This document shows, piece by piece, positions 1 to 9,542 of a DNA stretch of 64,000 bases (positions are counted from its first letter, which is position 1; the number at the start of each line of letters is the position of its first letter). The position numbers and the translations under genes are program-made. This DNA comes from Agaribacter marinus (lineage in GTDB: Bacteria; Pseudomonadota; Gammaproteobacteria; Enterobacterales; Alteromonadaceae). Location of the stretch: positions 434,001-498,000 of the forward strand of contig NZ_BSOT01000005.1 of assembly GCF_030160655.1 (NCBI RefSeq). Direction: 5' to 3'. Under the pieces are notes generated by a model. That model worked only from the letters and a program-made list of their open reading frames with translations, had not been told where the DNA came from and did no database searches.

Positions 1-1
1 T

Positions 2-280
2 GGGAACGCGCTGGACATATCGCAAGACGGTGATTTAAATTTGTTAGATTTAGTCATTAACGGCAATGACAATATTGTGTCAATTCTGCAAGAGGGAACA
101 GGCAACTGGATTACTGCAGAAGATGGTGGTCAATTCATGTTAACCGGAGACGCAAATACCTTCAGTATTACTCAGACCGGTAATGACAATTTGGTTACTG
201 GCGGTATTACTGGTATGGGCGGTTCGGTATCAGTCACGCAAGTAGGTGATTTTAACGTTGCGTCAATAACACAAATGTAA
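2..280 (+). CDS. Curlin subunit (CsgA/CsgB-like), 3' end only
   Basis: The reading frame is open from the left edge, so the 5' end lies outside the window; 92 codons precede the stop at 278-280. The visible protein is made of imperfect curlin-type repeats of the form S-x-x-Q-x-G-x-x-N-x-[VLI], for example near DISQDGDLN, SITQTGNDN and SVTQVGDFN, rich in Gly, Asn, Asp and Gln. Such strand-turn-strand repeats stack into the amyloid fibre of curli. csgE, csgF and csgG follow on the same strand, which supports a fibre subunit secreted through CsgG. Whether it is the major (CsgA) or nucleator (CsgB) subunit cannot be told from this fragment. Confidence 0.85.
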   Translation, partial: GNALDISQDGDLNLLDLVINGNDNIVSILQEGTGNWITAEDGGQFMLTGDANTFSITQTGNDNLVTGGITGMGGSVSVTQVGDFNVASITQM

Positions 281-287
281 ATGAACA

Positions 288-318
288 GCGCCTCGGCGGT
301 TTTTTACTGTCGAGGCGC
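288..318 (+). promoter_or_regulatory. Hairpin between curlin gene and csgE
   Basis: A perfect 8-bp inverted repeat GCGCCTCG/CGAGGCGC (288-295 and 311-318) encloses a 15-nt loop, starting 7 nt after the curlin stop codon. No T-run follows, so it is not a standard intrinsic terminator. A 3' stabiliser or attenuator that keeps subunit mRNA above csgEFG mRNA is inference. Confidence 0.5.
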
Positions 319-329
319 ACACCCGTGAT

Positions 330-737
330 ATGAAAATAGGCGATAGCGTAAAACAACTAAAATACATTCTTGTCGTTGCATGTCTTTTGATTTTTGGGCG
401 TGTTGGTGCCAGTGAGTTGAGTTTAGGGGGCTTGTTATTAGACAGTACTATTAGCAGGCAAGGGCACGAGTTTGCGTCACAACTAGGCCAATATTGGAGA
501 GAAGTGCCTTCAGGCACAGGTAAAAATCTTCTTGTGAAAGAAATTGTCGTTCCACAAGCGGGTACAAAACTAACGGTAATTTATGACAATAAAACGGTGT
601 ATCAAACCTATATGGGAAGACGCCAAGTACCTATCGAGCAACGCGTTCAGCAAGCGATTTTGCAGGTACTTGATGCTGTCGCTAATGATGATACAAAGCA
701 GAGAAGTCCAGATTTAGCGGAGGACGAATGGGAATGA
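330..737 (+). CDS. csgE: CsgE, curli assembly/transport component
   Basis: The 135-aa protein starts with a signal peptide (hydrophobic stretch about residues 12-27). It carries the CsgE-type features LDSTISRQGHEF and a following EIVVPQAGTKLTVIYD strand region. In the characterised family CsgE is a periplasmic adaptor that caps the CsgG pore and selects curlin subunits for export. The length agrees with known CsgE proteins (about 130 aa). It is followed by csgF with an ATGA overlap and then by csgG, the usual curli secretion order. No strong ribosome binding site is visible before the ATG. Confidence 0.9.
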   Translation: MKIGDSVKQLKYILVVACLLIFGRVGASELSLGGLLLDSTISRQGHEFASQLGQYWREVPSGTGKNLLVKEIVVPQAGTKLTVIYDNKTVYQTYMGRRQVPIEQRVQQAILQVLDAVANDDTKQRSPDLAEDEWE

Positions 738-1183
738 AAGTAAATAAGCATAGGATTATGACATTGGCTGCTTGCGTATGCGTCAACACGACTGCTTACT
801 CAACGGAATTAGTGTATACACCCAATAACCCAAGTTTTGGTGGAAACCCTTTAAATGGTTCGTTTTTACTCAATAAGGCAAATGCACAAAACAACCATAC
901 GGCGCCCTTGCGCGAACGAACTTATGATGAACGATTGCAAGAGTCATTAGAGCGAGCATACATCAATAGGTTGGTAAGAGAGATTACAGATGTTGCCTTT
1001 GGTGAGGTGGAATTGGATGAGAATGGCGAGCCGGTCCCGAGTATTTTTGACAGTAATAGTTTGTTTGTTAGCGGTGACTTTGAAGTAGAATTAATTACAT
1101 CCAATCCTGACAGTATCATCGTCAATATAACTAATGTAATCACAGGTGAAATAACCGTCGTTGAGATCCCCAAGTTTGGTTAA
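734..1183 (+). CDS. csgF: CsgF, curli nucleation/surface assembly factor
   Basis: The mature N-terminus contains NPSFGGNPLNGSFLLN followed by KANAQN, which closely matches the CsgF signature (NPNFGGNP.NG.FLLN.A.AQN). CsgF sits at the outer face of the CsgG pore and couples secretion to nucleation. A signal peptide precedes this motif. I prefer the ATG at 734 (149 aa) over the one at 728 because AGGA at 721-724 is well spaced for it and it gives an ATGA overlap with the csgE stop. The Asp/Glu-rich middle is longer and more acidic than in enterobacteria. Confidence 0.92.
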   Translation: MKVNKHRIMTLAACVCVNTTAYSTELVYTPNNPSFGGNPLNGSFLLNKANAQNNHTAPLRERTYDERLQESLERAYINRLVREITDVAFGEVELDENGEPVPSIFDSNSLFVSGDFEVELITSNPDSIIVNITNVITGEITVVEIPKFG

Positions 1184-1193
1184 GGAAAACTAA

Positions 1194-1961
1194 ATGAGAA
1201 GTATAGTTTGTATATTGGTATTGTTTTTATTATCGGGTTGCCAGACCTTGACAAAATTTTTACCGCCGGAACAAGCATCTGCTCAGGTGATTGAGTCTGG
1301 AGAAACCCTAAATGAATTAAAGGCCTTACCTACACCTGTGGGCAAAATACCTGTCTCGGTATATGCATTTAGAGATCAAACTGGCCAATATAAGCCATCA
1401 GCAGGTGCCAGCTCTTTTTCAACTGCGGTGACTCAGGGAGCCACATCTATCCTAGTACAAACCTTAGCAGAAACTGATTGGTTTTTACCTGTTGAACGAG
1501 AAGGTTTGCAAAATATATTGACCGAAAGAAAAATTATCCGTGCTGCAAATGATGAAAACAACGATAAAGATCTGCCGCCACTAGCAACGGCTCGCATTAT
1601 TCTTGAGGGGGGGATTATTAGCTATGATACCAATAATCGCACTGGAGGTTTAGGTGCAGAGTACTTTGGCCTAGGCGCTTCTCAACTGTTTAGAGAGGAT
1701 CAGATTTCAATTTATATGCGCGCTGTAGATGTGCATACTGGTCAAGTATTGCTCTCTGTATCCACAACAAAAAAGGTACTTAGCCAAGAAGTTCGAAGTG
1801 GCCTGTTTCGCTATGTGTCTTTTCGACGTTTGTTAGAGGCTGAAGCCGGTTATACAACTAATGAGCCGATGTTTGAATGTGTGAAACAAGGTATCGAAAA
1901 AGCCGTCTCTGAATTGGTTGTTAAAGGTATTGAGCGAGGAGTATGGCGAGCTAAGGCCTAA
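1194..1961 (+). CDS. csgG: CsgG, outer-membrane curli secretion channel lipoprotein
   Basis: The 255-aa protein begins with a lipoprotein signal peptide ending in LLSGC, then QTLTKFLPP. It shows the CsgG/HfaB-type sequence KIPVSVYAFRDQTGQYKP and a WFLPVEREGL segment. CsgG is a lipidated nonameric beta-barrel channel that lets unfolded curlin subunits pass the outer membrane. AAGGA at the csgF stop (1182-1186) serves as its ribosome binding site, so csgEFG are likely co-transcribed. The length is close to E. coli CsgG (277 aa). Confidence 0.93.
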   Translation: MRSIVCILVLFLLSGCQTLTKFLPPEQASAQVIESGETLNELKALPTPVGKIPVSVYAFRDQTGQYKPSAGASSFSTAVTQGATSILVQTLAETDWFLPVEREGLQNILTERKIIRAANDENNDKDLPPLATARIILEGGIISYDTNNRTGGLGAEYFGLGASQLFREDQISIYMRAVDVHTGQVLLSVSTTKKVLSQEVRSGLFRYVSFRRLLEAEAGYTTNEPMFECVKQGIEKAVSELVVKGIERGVWRAKA

Positions 1962-2028
1962 AAAACAAAGGGGATTTACGTGTATGCGTTAAGGTCTTTT
2001 GTTGTTTGATATATTACACGTCTTTCAA

Positions 2029-2685
2029 TCAATGTGTAAATTGTTTAGTGTACCATTTAATTAGCCCAATGCGGTTTCGGCACTCGGTTTTCCGAAATAT
2101 ACTATATATGTGTGTTTTGACTGTATTGACGCTAATATGTAGCTCGTTTGCAATTTCTTGATTTTGCGCGCCTTTTATAATGAGTTGTGTGATCGCGCGT
2201 TCTCTTTTCGTTAGCACGTCGTTTGATAAGGTGTGTCGTTCGTCAAATGGCGTTTTTGTCAGCAATTCAGAAATAAATCTGTCCATCAGATCTCGACTGA
2301 ACCATTTTTTCCCCGCTTTTACTTGCTGAATACCTCTAATCACAAGCTCTAAAGGATCACGTTTATTAAATACACCGCTTATGCCGAGTTTTAACGCGGC
2401 ATAGTGCAGTTCAGTGTGATCCGCATTGGCATTAAAAATCACTTTAATAAGTGCAGGGTATTCTCTCACAATAGGTAAACCTAACAGCACATCAGATTTG
2501 CAATATTCTGCGTCTATAAAACATATCTTGATGCTTCTTAAGTTTCTGCTTGTTGGTAGTAGTGCGCCTATTTTGATGGTAAATCCACAGGCATCGACCA
2601 GGTCTAAAAAGTGAGTAAAGCTTGAATGTGTTCTGTTGTCGTTATTAATTTTGTTCCTCGTTAGCACATATGCGCTATTAGGCAT
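2029..2685 (-). CDS. LuxR/CsgD-type transcriptional regulator
   Basis: The C-terminus is a LuxR helix-turn-helix: LTKRERAITQLIIKG, then QEIANELHISVNTVKTHI. The N-terminal half looks like a degenerate receiver domain (FIDAEYC, then LGLPIVREYPALIKVIF), as in CsgD and VpsT. I chose the ATG at 2685 (218 aa, starting MPNSAYV) because GGAG lies 8 nt upstream on the minus strand; an ATG 10 codons earlier lacks this. The gene converges on csgG. By location and architecture it is the probable activator of the curli genes. That link is inference, since the curli promoter is outside the window. Confidence 0.8.
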   Translation of the reverse strand: MPNSAYVLTRNKINNDNRTHSSFTHFLDLVDACGFTIKIGALLPTSRNLRSIKICFIDAEYCKSDVLLGLPIVREYPALIKVIFNANADHTELHYAALKLGISGVFNKRDPLELVIRGIQQVKAGKKWFSRDLMDRFISELLTKTPFDERHTLSNDVLTKRERAITQLIIKGAQNQEIANELHISVNTVKTHIYSIFRKTECRNRIGLIKWYTKQFTH

Positions 2686-2792
2686 AAAAAACTCCTTTTT
2701 TATTTTAAGATACAACTAATTAGCTGTTTATTCAATAAACTAGCGTACGAAGATTGAGTCATTAATATGGGGTAAATAACTTGCAATTGGGT

Positions 2793-2821
2793 TTGCTCTT
2801 GAAACCCTTACGGGTTATACT
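2793..2821 (+). promoter_or_regulatory. Candidate sigma-70 promoter for rimP-nusA-infB
   Basis: TTGCTC (2793-2798) and TATACT (2816-2821) are separated by 17 nt. The site lies about 225 nt upstream of rimP and before both leader terminators. A short AACCC/GGGTT inverted repeat (2803-2816) sits in the spacer. Assignment rests on consensus matching only. Confidence 0.4.
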
Positions 2822-2930
2822 CACGTTAATGATTTCGCTACTCCCTGGATCATAGTAGCGACACCTAGCGGCATTTCTGTTGTAAGATGGTTAATGTCCA
2901 CCAAGGATTTGGTGATTAGAATTCTAATGA

Positions 2931-2958
2931 AAGGCTCCGCTTGGTTCGGGGCCTTTTT
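2931..2958 (+). terminator. Leader terminator 1 upstream of rimP
   Basis: The stem AAGGCTCCG/CGGGGCCTT (2931-2939 and 2947-2955, one G-U pair) with a 7-nt loop is followed by T's to 2958. It lies between the candidate promoter and rimP, so it would attenuate the operon. Confidence 0.65.
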
Positions 2959-2999
2959 ATTTCTCTCGATTAATTTTTATCTATCTGAGAGAGCAAATT

Positions 3000-3019
3000 G
3001 GGCATGTTGCCCTTTTTTT
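3000..3019 (+). terminator. Leader terminator 2 upstream of rimP
   Basis: GGGCA/TGCCC (3000-3004 and 3008-3012) with a 3-nt loop is followed by seven T's (3013-3019). It ends about 13 nt before the rimP ribosome binding site. With the terminator at 2931 it makes a tandem pair in the leader. Confidence 0.6.
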
Positions 3020-3046
3020 ATACGTGTGAGTTGGAGAGTTAAACTA

Positions 3047-3505
3047 TTGTCTCAATTGGAAAATCGATTGACTGAAATGCTTTCACCTGCTGTTGAAGCT
3101 ATTGGTTTCGAGTTGCTGGGGTGTGAGTTTGTAAGGGCTGGTAAGCATAGTACCTTAAGACTATATATCGACCATGAAAATGGCATCGAGGTTGATGATT
3201 GTGCTGAAGTGAGTCATCAAGCGAGCGCAGTGTTAGATGTAGAAGATCCTATTTCTACAGAATATAACCTTGAAGTGTCGTCTCCTGGGATGGATAGACC
3301 GTTATTTAAACCAAGTCATTTTAAAAAATTTGTTGGTGAAATTGTGGCAGTAAAAACAAATATGCCGCAACAAGGCCGTCGAAATTTTAAGGGGAACCTA
3401 CTCAATGCTTCAGATATTGATATCGAAGTAAAAGTAGATAATGAAAGTTTTACGCTAGCATACAACAATATTAATAAAGCGAATTTGATTGCTAGCTTCG
3501 ACTAG
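3047..3505 (+). CDS. rimP: RimP, 30S ribosome maturation factor
   Basis: The protein begins MSQLENRLTEML and contains EAIGFELLGCEFVR, YIDHENGIEVDDC and VEDPIS..YNLEVSSPGMDRPL, all hallmarks of RimP (two domains, about 150 aa). It assists late assembly of the small subunit. I choose the TTG at 3047 (152 aa) because GGAGAG (3033-3038) is well placed and the length fits the family. The longer reading from 2894 would translate through both leader terminators and adds a sequence without family similarity. It heads the rimP-nusA-infB operon. Confidence 0.95.
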   Translation: MSQLENRLTEMLSPAVEAIGFELLGCEFVRAGKHSTLRLYIDHENGIEVDDCAEVSHQASAVLDVEDPISTEYNLEVSSPGMDRPLFKPSHFKKFVGEIVAVKTNMPQQGRRNFKGNLLNASDIDIEVKVDNESFTLAYNNINKANLIASFD

Positions 3506-3541
3506 CAGTGCACACTTGCCTACAAAAGGTATGAGGATAAG

Positions 3542-5038
3542 ATGAATAAAGAAATTCTACTAGTTGCTGAAGCCGTTTCTAATGAGAAACAAGTACCGCG
3601 CGAAAAAATATTTGAAGCCTTAGAATTCGCGATAGCAAGTGCGACTAAAAAGAAAAATGAAGGCGCAATTGAAGTGCGTATATCCATCGATAGAGAAACC
3701 GGCGATTTTGATACTTTTCGACGTTGGTTAGTAATTGAAGACGATATAATTCAAGAAAATCCGTTTGCAGAAATTACTATTTCTGCTGCTCAAATTGACG
3801 AACCTGAAATTCAATTGGGTGACTATGTTGAGGAACAGATTGAATCAATAAAGTTTGACCGAATAACTACACAAACTGCTAAGCAGGTCATTGTGCAAAA
3901 AGTACGTGAAGCTGAGCGTGCACAGATGATTGCTGAATACGAAGATAACGTAGGCGAATTAGTGACGGGGACGGTTAAAAAGGTTAATCGTGATAACGTA
4001 ATTATTGATTTGGGCAATAATGCTGAAGGGGTAATATATCGCGATGATATGCTACCAAGAGAAACGTTCAGGCCCGGTGATCGTGTTCGTGGTCTTTTAT
4101 ACGTTATTCGTCCTGAAGCACGTGGTGCACAATTATTTATTAGTCGTACTCACCCGGATATGTTGGTTGAGCTATTTAGACTTGAAGTACCTGAAATAGC
4201 CGAAGAAACCTTAGAAATAAAATCTGCTGCTCGCGATCCTGGTGCTAGAGCAAAAATTGCTGTTAAGACAAATGATAAGCGCTTAGATCCTGTTGGTGCA
4301 TGCGTAGGTATGCGCGGTTCTAGAGTGCAAGCAGTGTCTAGCGAATTAGGCGGTGAGCGTGTGGACATTGTGCTATGGGATGAAAATCCTGCGCAATATG
4401 TCATTAATGCGATGGCGCCAGCTGAAGTTGCTTCTATTATTGTTGATGAAGATACACAAGCGATGGATGTTGCTGTTGAAAGCGATAATTTAGCCCAAGC
4501 TATCGGCCGTAGCGGTCAAAACGTTCGTTTAGCCAGCCAACTCACTGGTTGGGAACTGAATGTGATGACAGTTGAAGACATGAATGCCAAGCACCAAGCT
4601 GAAAATGAGCAAGTGCTTAGCGTATTCACTGAAAACTTAGATATTGATGAAGATTTTGCATCAGTGCTGGTTGATGAGGGCTTTACTTCGCTTGAGGAAA
4701 TAGCTTATGTGCCAGTCGCTGAGCTTTTGGAAATCGATGGCTTGGATGAAGACATGGTAGAAGAGTTAAGAACACGTGCTAAAGCGGCCTTAACTACTCA
4801 AGCCTTAGCGAACGAAGAATCGCTAGAAGACGCAGAACCAGAAAAAGAGTTACTCGATTTGGAAGGTATGGATAGACATGTTGCTTACGTATTGGCGAGT
4901 AGAGGTATTACTAACCTTGAAGCCTTAGCTGAGCAGGGTACCGACGAAATAAGTGATATAGAAGAGTTAAGCGAAGAACAAGCGGGAGCATTAATAATGG
5001 CTGCTCGTAATATTGTTTGGTTTAGCGAAGAAGCATAG
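3542..5038 (+). CDS. nusA: NusA, transcription termination/antitermination factor
   Basis: The 498-aa protein has the full gammaproteobacterial layout: N-terminal RNA-polymerase-binding domain (about 1-125), S1 domain (about 134-200, [21 protein letters not shown]), two KH domains (about 225-350, including [14 protein letters not shown] and [13 protein letters not shown]), and two acidic C-terminal repeats (about 365-495). NusA promotes pausing, intrinsic termination and antitermination. It lies 36 nt after rimP and 23 nt before infB, and an AGGA ribosome binding site precedes the ATG. Autoregulation through the leader terminators is plausible from E. coli but not shown here. Confidence 0.98.
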   Translation: MNKEILLVAEAVSNEKQVPREKIFEALEFAIASATKKKNEGAIEVRISIDRETGDFDTFRRWLVIEDDIIQENPFAEITISAAQIDEPEIQLGDYVEEQIESIKFDRITTQTAKQVIVQKVREAERAQMIAEYEDNVGELVTGTVKKVNRDNVIIDLGNNAEGVIYRDDMLPRETFRPGDRVRGLLYVIRPEARGAQLFISRTHPDMLVELFRLEVPEIAEETLEIKSAARDPGARAKIAVKTNDKRLDPVGACVGMRGSRVQAVSSELGGERVDIVLWDENPAQYVINAMAPAEVASIIVDEDTQAMDVAVESDNLAQAIGRSGQNVRLASQLTGWELNVMTVEDMNAKHQAENEQVLSVFTENLDIDEDFASVLVDEGFTSLEEIAYVPVAELLEIDGLDEDMVEELRTRAKAALTTQALANEESLEDAEPEKELLDLEGMDRHVAYVLASRGITNLEALAEQGTDEISDIEELSEEQAGALIMAARNIVWFSEEA

Positions 5039-5061
5039 GGTCAAGGGGAGACAACGTTAAT

Positions 5062-7671
5062 ATGTCAGAAGTATCCATAGAAAAACTTGCCACAGATATT
5101 GGCACTTCCATTGACAAGTTAGTCAAGCAATTTAAGGATTGTGGCTTAGATAAAAAAGCTACTGATTCTGTATCGGAAGATGAAAAACAACGATTGTTAG
5201 ATTTTTTGAGTAAGCAACATGGCGGCGCTGGTGCGCAGCCACCAAAGAAAATGACATTACAGCGAAAAACTACCAGCACGATTAGTCAAGGTAAGTCGCG
5301 TGCGGTAAAAGTAGAGGTGCGTAAAAAGCGAACCTACGTTAAACGCAGCGATGTTGAAGAGCAACGTATTGCTGAGGAAGAGGCTAAGCGCAAAGAAGAC
5401 GAAGCTAAAGCTCAACGTGAAGCGGAGCAGAAAATTGAAGAAGCGGCCAAAAAAGCGGCCGAAGAAAAAGCAAGAATCGCTGATGAAGCGCGCAAAGCAA
5501 AAGATGCAGAGCGTAAAGCTGAAGCAGAGAAAGCGAAAAAAGAAGCAGAAGAGCGCAGAAAATCTGAACCTAAAATGTCGGATGAAGAAAGAAAAGAGCT
5601 TGAAGCTGCAAGAGCTGAAGAAGAAAGAATCAAGAAGCAGCAAGAAGAAGAAGCGCAACGCAAACTTGAAGAAGAGGCGAAAAAAGCCGCTGATGAAGCG
5701 CGTAAATTAGCTGAAGAGAATGAACGTCGCTGGAAAGAAGAAGAAGAGCGTCGTAAACGCGATGAAGCTAAAGAAGTGCATTTGCATTCAAATCGGTATG
5801 CACAGGAGGCTGAAGATGAAGAAGACATGCAAGTTGAACGCAGCAGTCGTCGTCGTAAGAAGTCCAAGAAAAATGCCGGTGAACATTTAAAACAAGGGTT
5901 TAATAAGCCAGTGGCGCCAGTAGAAAAAGTTGTAAAACTGGGTGAAACAATCACCGTAGGCGATCTTGCAAGCCGTATGTCAGTTAAGGGCACCGAAGTC
6001 ATTAAGACCATGATGAAAATGGGTGAAATGGCCACAATTAATCAAGTGCTTGACCAAGAAACGGCTGTACTTGTGATTGAAGAAATGGGTCACAAATACG
6101 AGATAGTCAACGAAAATGCACTTGAAGATGAACTGATTGCTGGGGTTGCAAATGGTGATGCTGTTACCAGAGCGCCTGTTGTTACTATTATGGGCCACGT
6201 TGATCACGGTAAAACTTCGTTGCTCGATTACATTCGTCGCACTAAAGTGGCTGCTGGCGAAGCGGGTGGTATTACTCAGCATATTGGTGCATACAGTGTT
6301 GATACAGATAACGGTAGAATTGCCTTCTTAGATACACCTGGGCACGCCGCGTTTACAGCTATGCGAGCGCGTGGTGCAACAGCAACTGATATTGTTATTA
6401 TTGTTGTTGCGGCAGATGACGGTGTCATGCCGCAAACCAAAGAAGCTATTCAGCACGCTAAAGCAGCCAATGTGCCGCTAATTGTCGCTGTGAATAAAAT
6501 TGATAAAGAGGCTGCTGATCCAGAGCGTGTTAAAACTGAATTGTCTCAATTAGAAGTTATTCCAGAAGAGTGGGGAGGTGAGCATCAATTCGTAAACCTA
6601 TCTGCAAAGACTGGACAAGGTGTTGATGAGTTGCTTGAAGCGATTTCTTTACATGCGGAAGTCTTGGAGTTAACTGCTGTAGACAATGGGCCTGCTAAAG
6701 GTATTGTAATTGAGTCTCGCTTGGATAAAGGTCGTGGTCCAGTTGCGTCTATTTTGGTCCAAGAAGGTGAACTAAAACCTGGTGATATTTTATTGTGCGG
6801 TGAAGAATATGGTCGAGTCCGTGCAATGAGGGATGAAACTGGTGCTGATGTTAAGCTTGCCGGTCCGTCTACTCCGGTAGAGATTTTAGGCCTATCAGGT
6901 GTTCCTATTGCTGGTGAAGATGCACTCGTTGTTAAAGATGAGCGTAAAGCGAAGGAAGTTGCTTCTAAACGACACACTAAACAACGTGAGTTGAAGTTAG
7001 CGAAACAGCAAAAAGCCAAACTTGAAAATATGTTTGCGAATATGGAAAGTGGCGATGTTAGCGAGCTTAACATTGTGCTTAAGGCTGATGTTCAAGGTTC
7101 AATCGAAGCCATCGCAGATAGTTTAACCAAACTCTCTACGGATGAAGTTAAAGTTAATATCGTTGGTAGTGGTGTTGGCGGAATTACTGAAACAGATGCG
7201 TCACTTGCGGCTGCGTCTAGTGCAATCATTGTTGGTTTTAATGTACGTGCTGATGCTACTGCTCGCCGTATGGTAGAAGCCGAAGAAATTGACTTACGTT
7301 ATTACAGTATTATCTATGAACTGATTGACGAAGTTAAACAAGCCATGAGTGGTATGCTTGCGCCAGAGTTTAAGCAAGAAATCATTGGTCTTGCTGAAGT
7401 GCGTGATGTGTTCAAATCACCTAAAATTGGTGCAATTGCTGGCTGTATGGTGACGGAAGGTATCATTAAACGCAACAACCCAATCCGCGTACTACGTGAA
7501 AACGTAGTGATTTACGAGGGTGAGTTAGAGTCATTGCGCAGATTTAAAGATGATGTTCAAGACGTCAAGAAAGGTATCGAATGTGGTATCGGCGTTAAAA
7601 ATTATAACGATGTAAAAGTCGGCGACCAAATTGAAGTATTTGAGATTGTAGAAGTACAACGCGAAATCTAA
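5062..7671 (+). CDS. infB: Translation initiation factor IF-2
   Basis: The 869-aa GTPase places initiator tRNA on the 30S subunit. It has an IF2_N domain (about 1-50), a long Glu/Lys/Ala/Arg-rich linker (about 85-265), a second IF2_N domain (about 295-345), the G domain with GHVDHGKT (378-385), DTPGH (about 424) and NKID (about 478), and C-terminal domains II-IV ending [15 protein letters not shown] precedes the ATG. The highly charged linker explains the biased composition around 5.3-5.8 kb and the long open frames on the other strand. Confidence 0.98.
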   Translation: MSEVSIEKLATDIGTSIDKLVKQFKDCGLDKKATDSVSEDEKQRLLDFLSKQHGGAGAQPPKKMTLQRKTTSTISQGKSRAVKVEVRKKRTYVKRSDVEEQRIAEEEAKRKEDEAKAQREAEQKIEEAAKKAAEEKARIADEARKAKDAERKAEAEKAKKEAEERRKSEPKMSDEERKELEAARAEEERIKKQQEEEAQRKLEEEAKKAADEARKLAEENERRWKEEEERRKRDEAKEVHLHSNRYAQEAEDEEDMQVERSSRRRKKSKKNAGEHLKQGFNKPVAPVEKVVKLGETITVGDLASRMSVKGTEVIKTMMKMGEMATINQVLDQETAVLVIEEMGHKYEIVNENALEDELIAGVANGDAVTRAPVVTIMGHVDHGKTSLLDYIRRTKVAAGEAGGITQHIGAYSVDTDNGRIAFLDTPGHAAFTAMRARGATATDIVIIVVAADDGVMPQTKEAIQHAKAANVPLIVAVNKIDKEAADPERVKTELSQLEVIPEEWGGEHQFVNLSAKTGQGVDELLEAISLHAEVLELTAVDNGPAKGIVIESRLDKGRGPVASILVQEGELKPGDILLCGEEYGRVRAMRDETGADVKLAGPSTPVEILGLSGVPIAGEDALVVKDERKAKEVASKRHTKQRELKLAKQQKAKLENMFANMESGDVSELNIVLKADVQGSIEAIADSLTKLSTDEVKVNIVGSGVGGITETDASLAAASSAIIVGFNVRADATARRMVEAEEIDLRYYSIIYELIDEVKQAMSGMLAPEFKQEIIGLAEVRDVFKSPKIGAIAGCMVTEGIIKRNNPIRVLRENVVIYEGELESLRRFKDDVQDVKKGIECGIGVKNYNDVKVGDQIEVFEIVEVQREI

Positions 7672-7692
7672 ATACTGGTTTGTTTTAGATAG

Positions 7693-7720
7693 AAAATGGA
7701 GGCTTAATGCCTCCATTTTT
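7693..7720 (+). terminator. Intrinsic terminator after infB
   Basis: The stem AAAATGGAGGC/GCCTCCATTTT (7693-7703 and 7709-7719) with a 5-nt loop ends in T's. It separates infB from rbfA, so rbfA-truB may be partly uncoupled or read through it. Confidence 0.75.
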
Positions 7721-7773
7721 GTCCAAGAGATACTGTAAAATAAGTATCTAGATTAAAGAATATAGGAAAATTG

Positions 7774-8157
7774 ATGGCAAGAGAGTTTTCAAGAACTGAT
7801 CGTGTAAGCCAGCAAATACATAAAGAAATAGCCAGTATTTTGCAGCAAGAGTTTAAACATAGAACACCAGATTTAGGCATGATTACTGTATCTGAAGTAG
7901 AAGTATCAAAAGATCTTGGTCATGCAAAAGTATATGTGACGTTTTATTCTGATGACGAAGATAAAAATAAAACAGACTTTATTGCATTAAAAGAAGGTGC
8001 TAGTTTTATGCGTGGCTTGTTAGCTAGGCGTGTGCGGATGAGAAATACGCCAGCGATTCACTTTGTGCGAGATACTTCAATTACAGAAGGCGTACGTATA
8101 AGCACTTTAGTGGATAGTGTTATAAAAAATGATGAACTAAAAAAAGACAACGAATAA
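7774..8157 (+). CDS. rbfA: RbfA, 30S ribosome-binding factor
   Basis: The 127-aa KH-type protein starts MAREFSRTDRVSQQIHKEIA and contains DLGMITVSEVEVSKDLGHAKVYVTF and RMRNTPAIHFVRDTS, typical of RbfA, which binds the 16S 5' helix during 30S maturation and cold adaptation. I set the start at the ATG at 7774 (AGGA at 7764-7767), not the TTG just before it. It follows the infB terminator and lies 3 nt before truB. Confidence 0.95.
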   Translation: MAREFSRTDRVSQQIHKEIASILQQEFKHRTPDLGMITVSEVEVSKDLGHAKVYVTFYSDDEDKNKTDFIALKEGASFMRGLLARRVRMRNTPAIHFVRDTSITEGVRISTLVDSVIKNDELKKDNE

Positions 8158-8160
8158 GCT

Positions 8161-9120
8161 ATGGGAAGGAAGCGTAAAGGTCGTCCTGTAAATGGCGTTA
8201 TTCTGATAGACAAGCATCAAGGTGAATCGTCAAATCATATTGTTCAGCAAGTAAAACGCTTATATAAAGCGCAAAAAGCGGGGCATACTGGCGCTTTAGA
8301 TCCTTTAGCTACGGGCATGTTGCCAGTATGTTTGGGTGAAGCTACTAAATTTTCGCAGTTTTTACTCGAAGCAAACAAAACCTACGAAGTGACCGCCAAG
8401 TTAGGTGTTAGAACTGATACCTCTGATGCGGATGGTGAAGTTGTTGAAGAACACCCTGTAAAGGTTTCCCTAAATCAAATTGAAAAGGCGCTTGCAAATT
8501 TCCGTGGCGAGATTGAACAAACGCCTTCGATTTTTTCGGCCTTAAAATATGAAGGAAAACCTTTATATTATTATGCTCGCAAAGGGATCGACGTGCCAAG
8601 GCCTACACGTACTATTCATGTATTTAGCAACGACGTTATTAGTTTAATTGATGATGAACTTTCATTAAGAATACATTGTTCAAAAGGTACATATATCCGC
8701 ACTATCGTCGATGATTTAGGGCAATTACTTGGTTGCAGCGCGCATGTAAAAGCGCTAAGACGGATTAGTATCGAACAATTCGAATCGTTGCCTATGATTA
8801 CTACAGAAAGCCTGAGCGAAAGCGCAGTGGTGAACGCCGGAGATGAAGAAGACTTTCGGTGGCTGGATAAACAATTATTACCAATGGACATACAGGTGCA
8901 ATCCTTACCAATCGTTAATATTAGGACGTCTGAGGCTGAGCAATTCAAGCATGGTATGCAAATCGCTGGCGATAAATGTTTAGTGTTTGGGGACAATGTG
9001 CGCGTTTATAATATTGATGCGCATGTCGAAGAACAATTTTTAGGTATTGCTAGTGTGATTGAAAACAACATGCTTCAACCTAAGCGTTTAGTTGTCGTAC
9101 ATGAATCAATTGCTTCGTAG
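8161..9120 (+). CDS. truB: TruB, tRNA pseudouridine-55 synthase
   Basis: This 319-aa enzyme makes pseudouridine 55 in the T-loop of tRNAs. The catalytic motif GHTGALDPLATGMLP gives Asp47 as the nucleophile. Other family blocks are VNGVILIDKHQGESSN, FRGEIEQTPSIFSALKYEG and CSKGTYIRTIVDDLG, and a PUA-like C-terminal region follows (about 245-315). It lies 3 nt after rbfA. The length agrees with E. coli TruB (314 aa). Confidence 0.96.
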   Translation: MGRKRKGRPVNGVILIDKHQGESSNHIVQQVKRLYKAQKAGHTGALDPLATGMLPVCLGEATKFSQFLLEANKTYEVTAKLGVRTDTSDADGEVVEEHPVKVSLNQIEKALANFRGEIEQTPSIFSALKYEGKPLYYYARKGIDVPRPTRTIHVFSNDVISLIDDELSLRIHCSKGTYIRTIVDDLGQLLGCSAHVKALRRISIEQFESLPMITTESLSESAVVNAGDEEDFRWLDKQLLPMDIQVQSLPIVNIRTSEAEQFKHGMQIAGDKCLVFGDNVRVYNIDAHVEEQFLGIASVIENNMLQPKRLVVVHESIAS

Positions 9121-9234
9121 ATATTTAACGCTAATTATTCCTTGAAGTTTTTATCGTGATCGTTATACTACGCCCTCTTCGAATGGCACTGAATTAGTGA
9201 TCGGGCCATTTATCATTCATTTTTGGAGAAAACT

Positions 9235-9504
9235 ATGTCACTAAATACACAAGAAACAGCTGCAATTATTGCAGAATACGGTCGCGAAGCTGGCGATACT
9301 GGTTCACCTGAAGTACAGGTTGCTTTGTTAACAAACAATATCAACAAGCTTCAAGGTCACTTTAAAGAGCATAAAAAGGATCACCATTCACGTCGTGGTT
9401 TGTTAAGAATGGTTTCTCAGCGTCGTAAAATGCTTGACTATCTTAAGCGTAAAGATGTGACTCGTTACCAAGACTTAATCAAACGTTTAGGCCTACGCCG
9501 ATAG
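9235..9504 (+). CDS. rpsO: Ribosomal protein S15
   Basis: The 89-aa product has the exact family length and carries [20 protein letters not shown], then [27 protein letters not shown]15 is a primary 16S-binding protein of the 30S platform. The start is the ATG at 9235, with GGAG at 9225-9228; an in-frame TTG at 9223 is not needed. A strong terminator follows at once. pnp, which usually follows rpsO in gammaproteobacteria, is absent. Confidence 0.98.
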   Translation: MSLNTQETAAIIAEYGREAGDTGSPEVQVALLTNNINKLQGHFKEHKKDHHSRRGLLRMVSQRRKMLDYLKRKDVTRYQDLIKRLGLRR

Positions 9505-9542
9505 AATATCCATTTATAGCGATACATTGCATATAAATGATT

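Noticed and set aside
2-280. Short spaced repeats suggesting a CRISPR-like array
   Set aside because: The repeats are degenerate curlin protein repeats in one frame; no identical direct repeats with unique spacers exist.
2716-3000. tRNA gene expected upstream of rimP
   Set aside because: No cloverleaf with acceptor and T-arm sequences could be built from this stretch.
2894-3046. Upstream extension of rimP
   Set aside because: It would translate through both leader terminators and has no RimP similarity; the TTG at 3047 has a good ribosome binding site and gives the family length.
5351-5830. Apparent tandem repeat in infB
   Set aside because: It is low-complexity charged linker coding sequence, normal for gammaproteobacterial IF-2, not a DNA repeat array.
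5257-6035. Long open frames on the minus strand opposite infB
   Set aside because: They mirror the Glu/Lys/Ala-rich IF-2 linker, giving Phe/Ser-rich translations without family features or ribosome binding sites.
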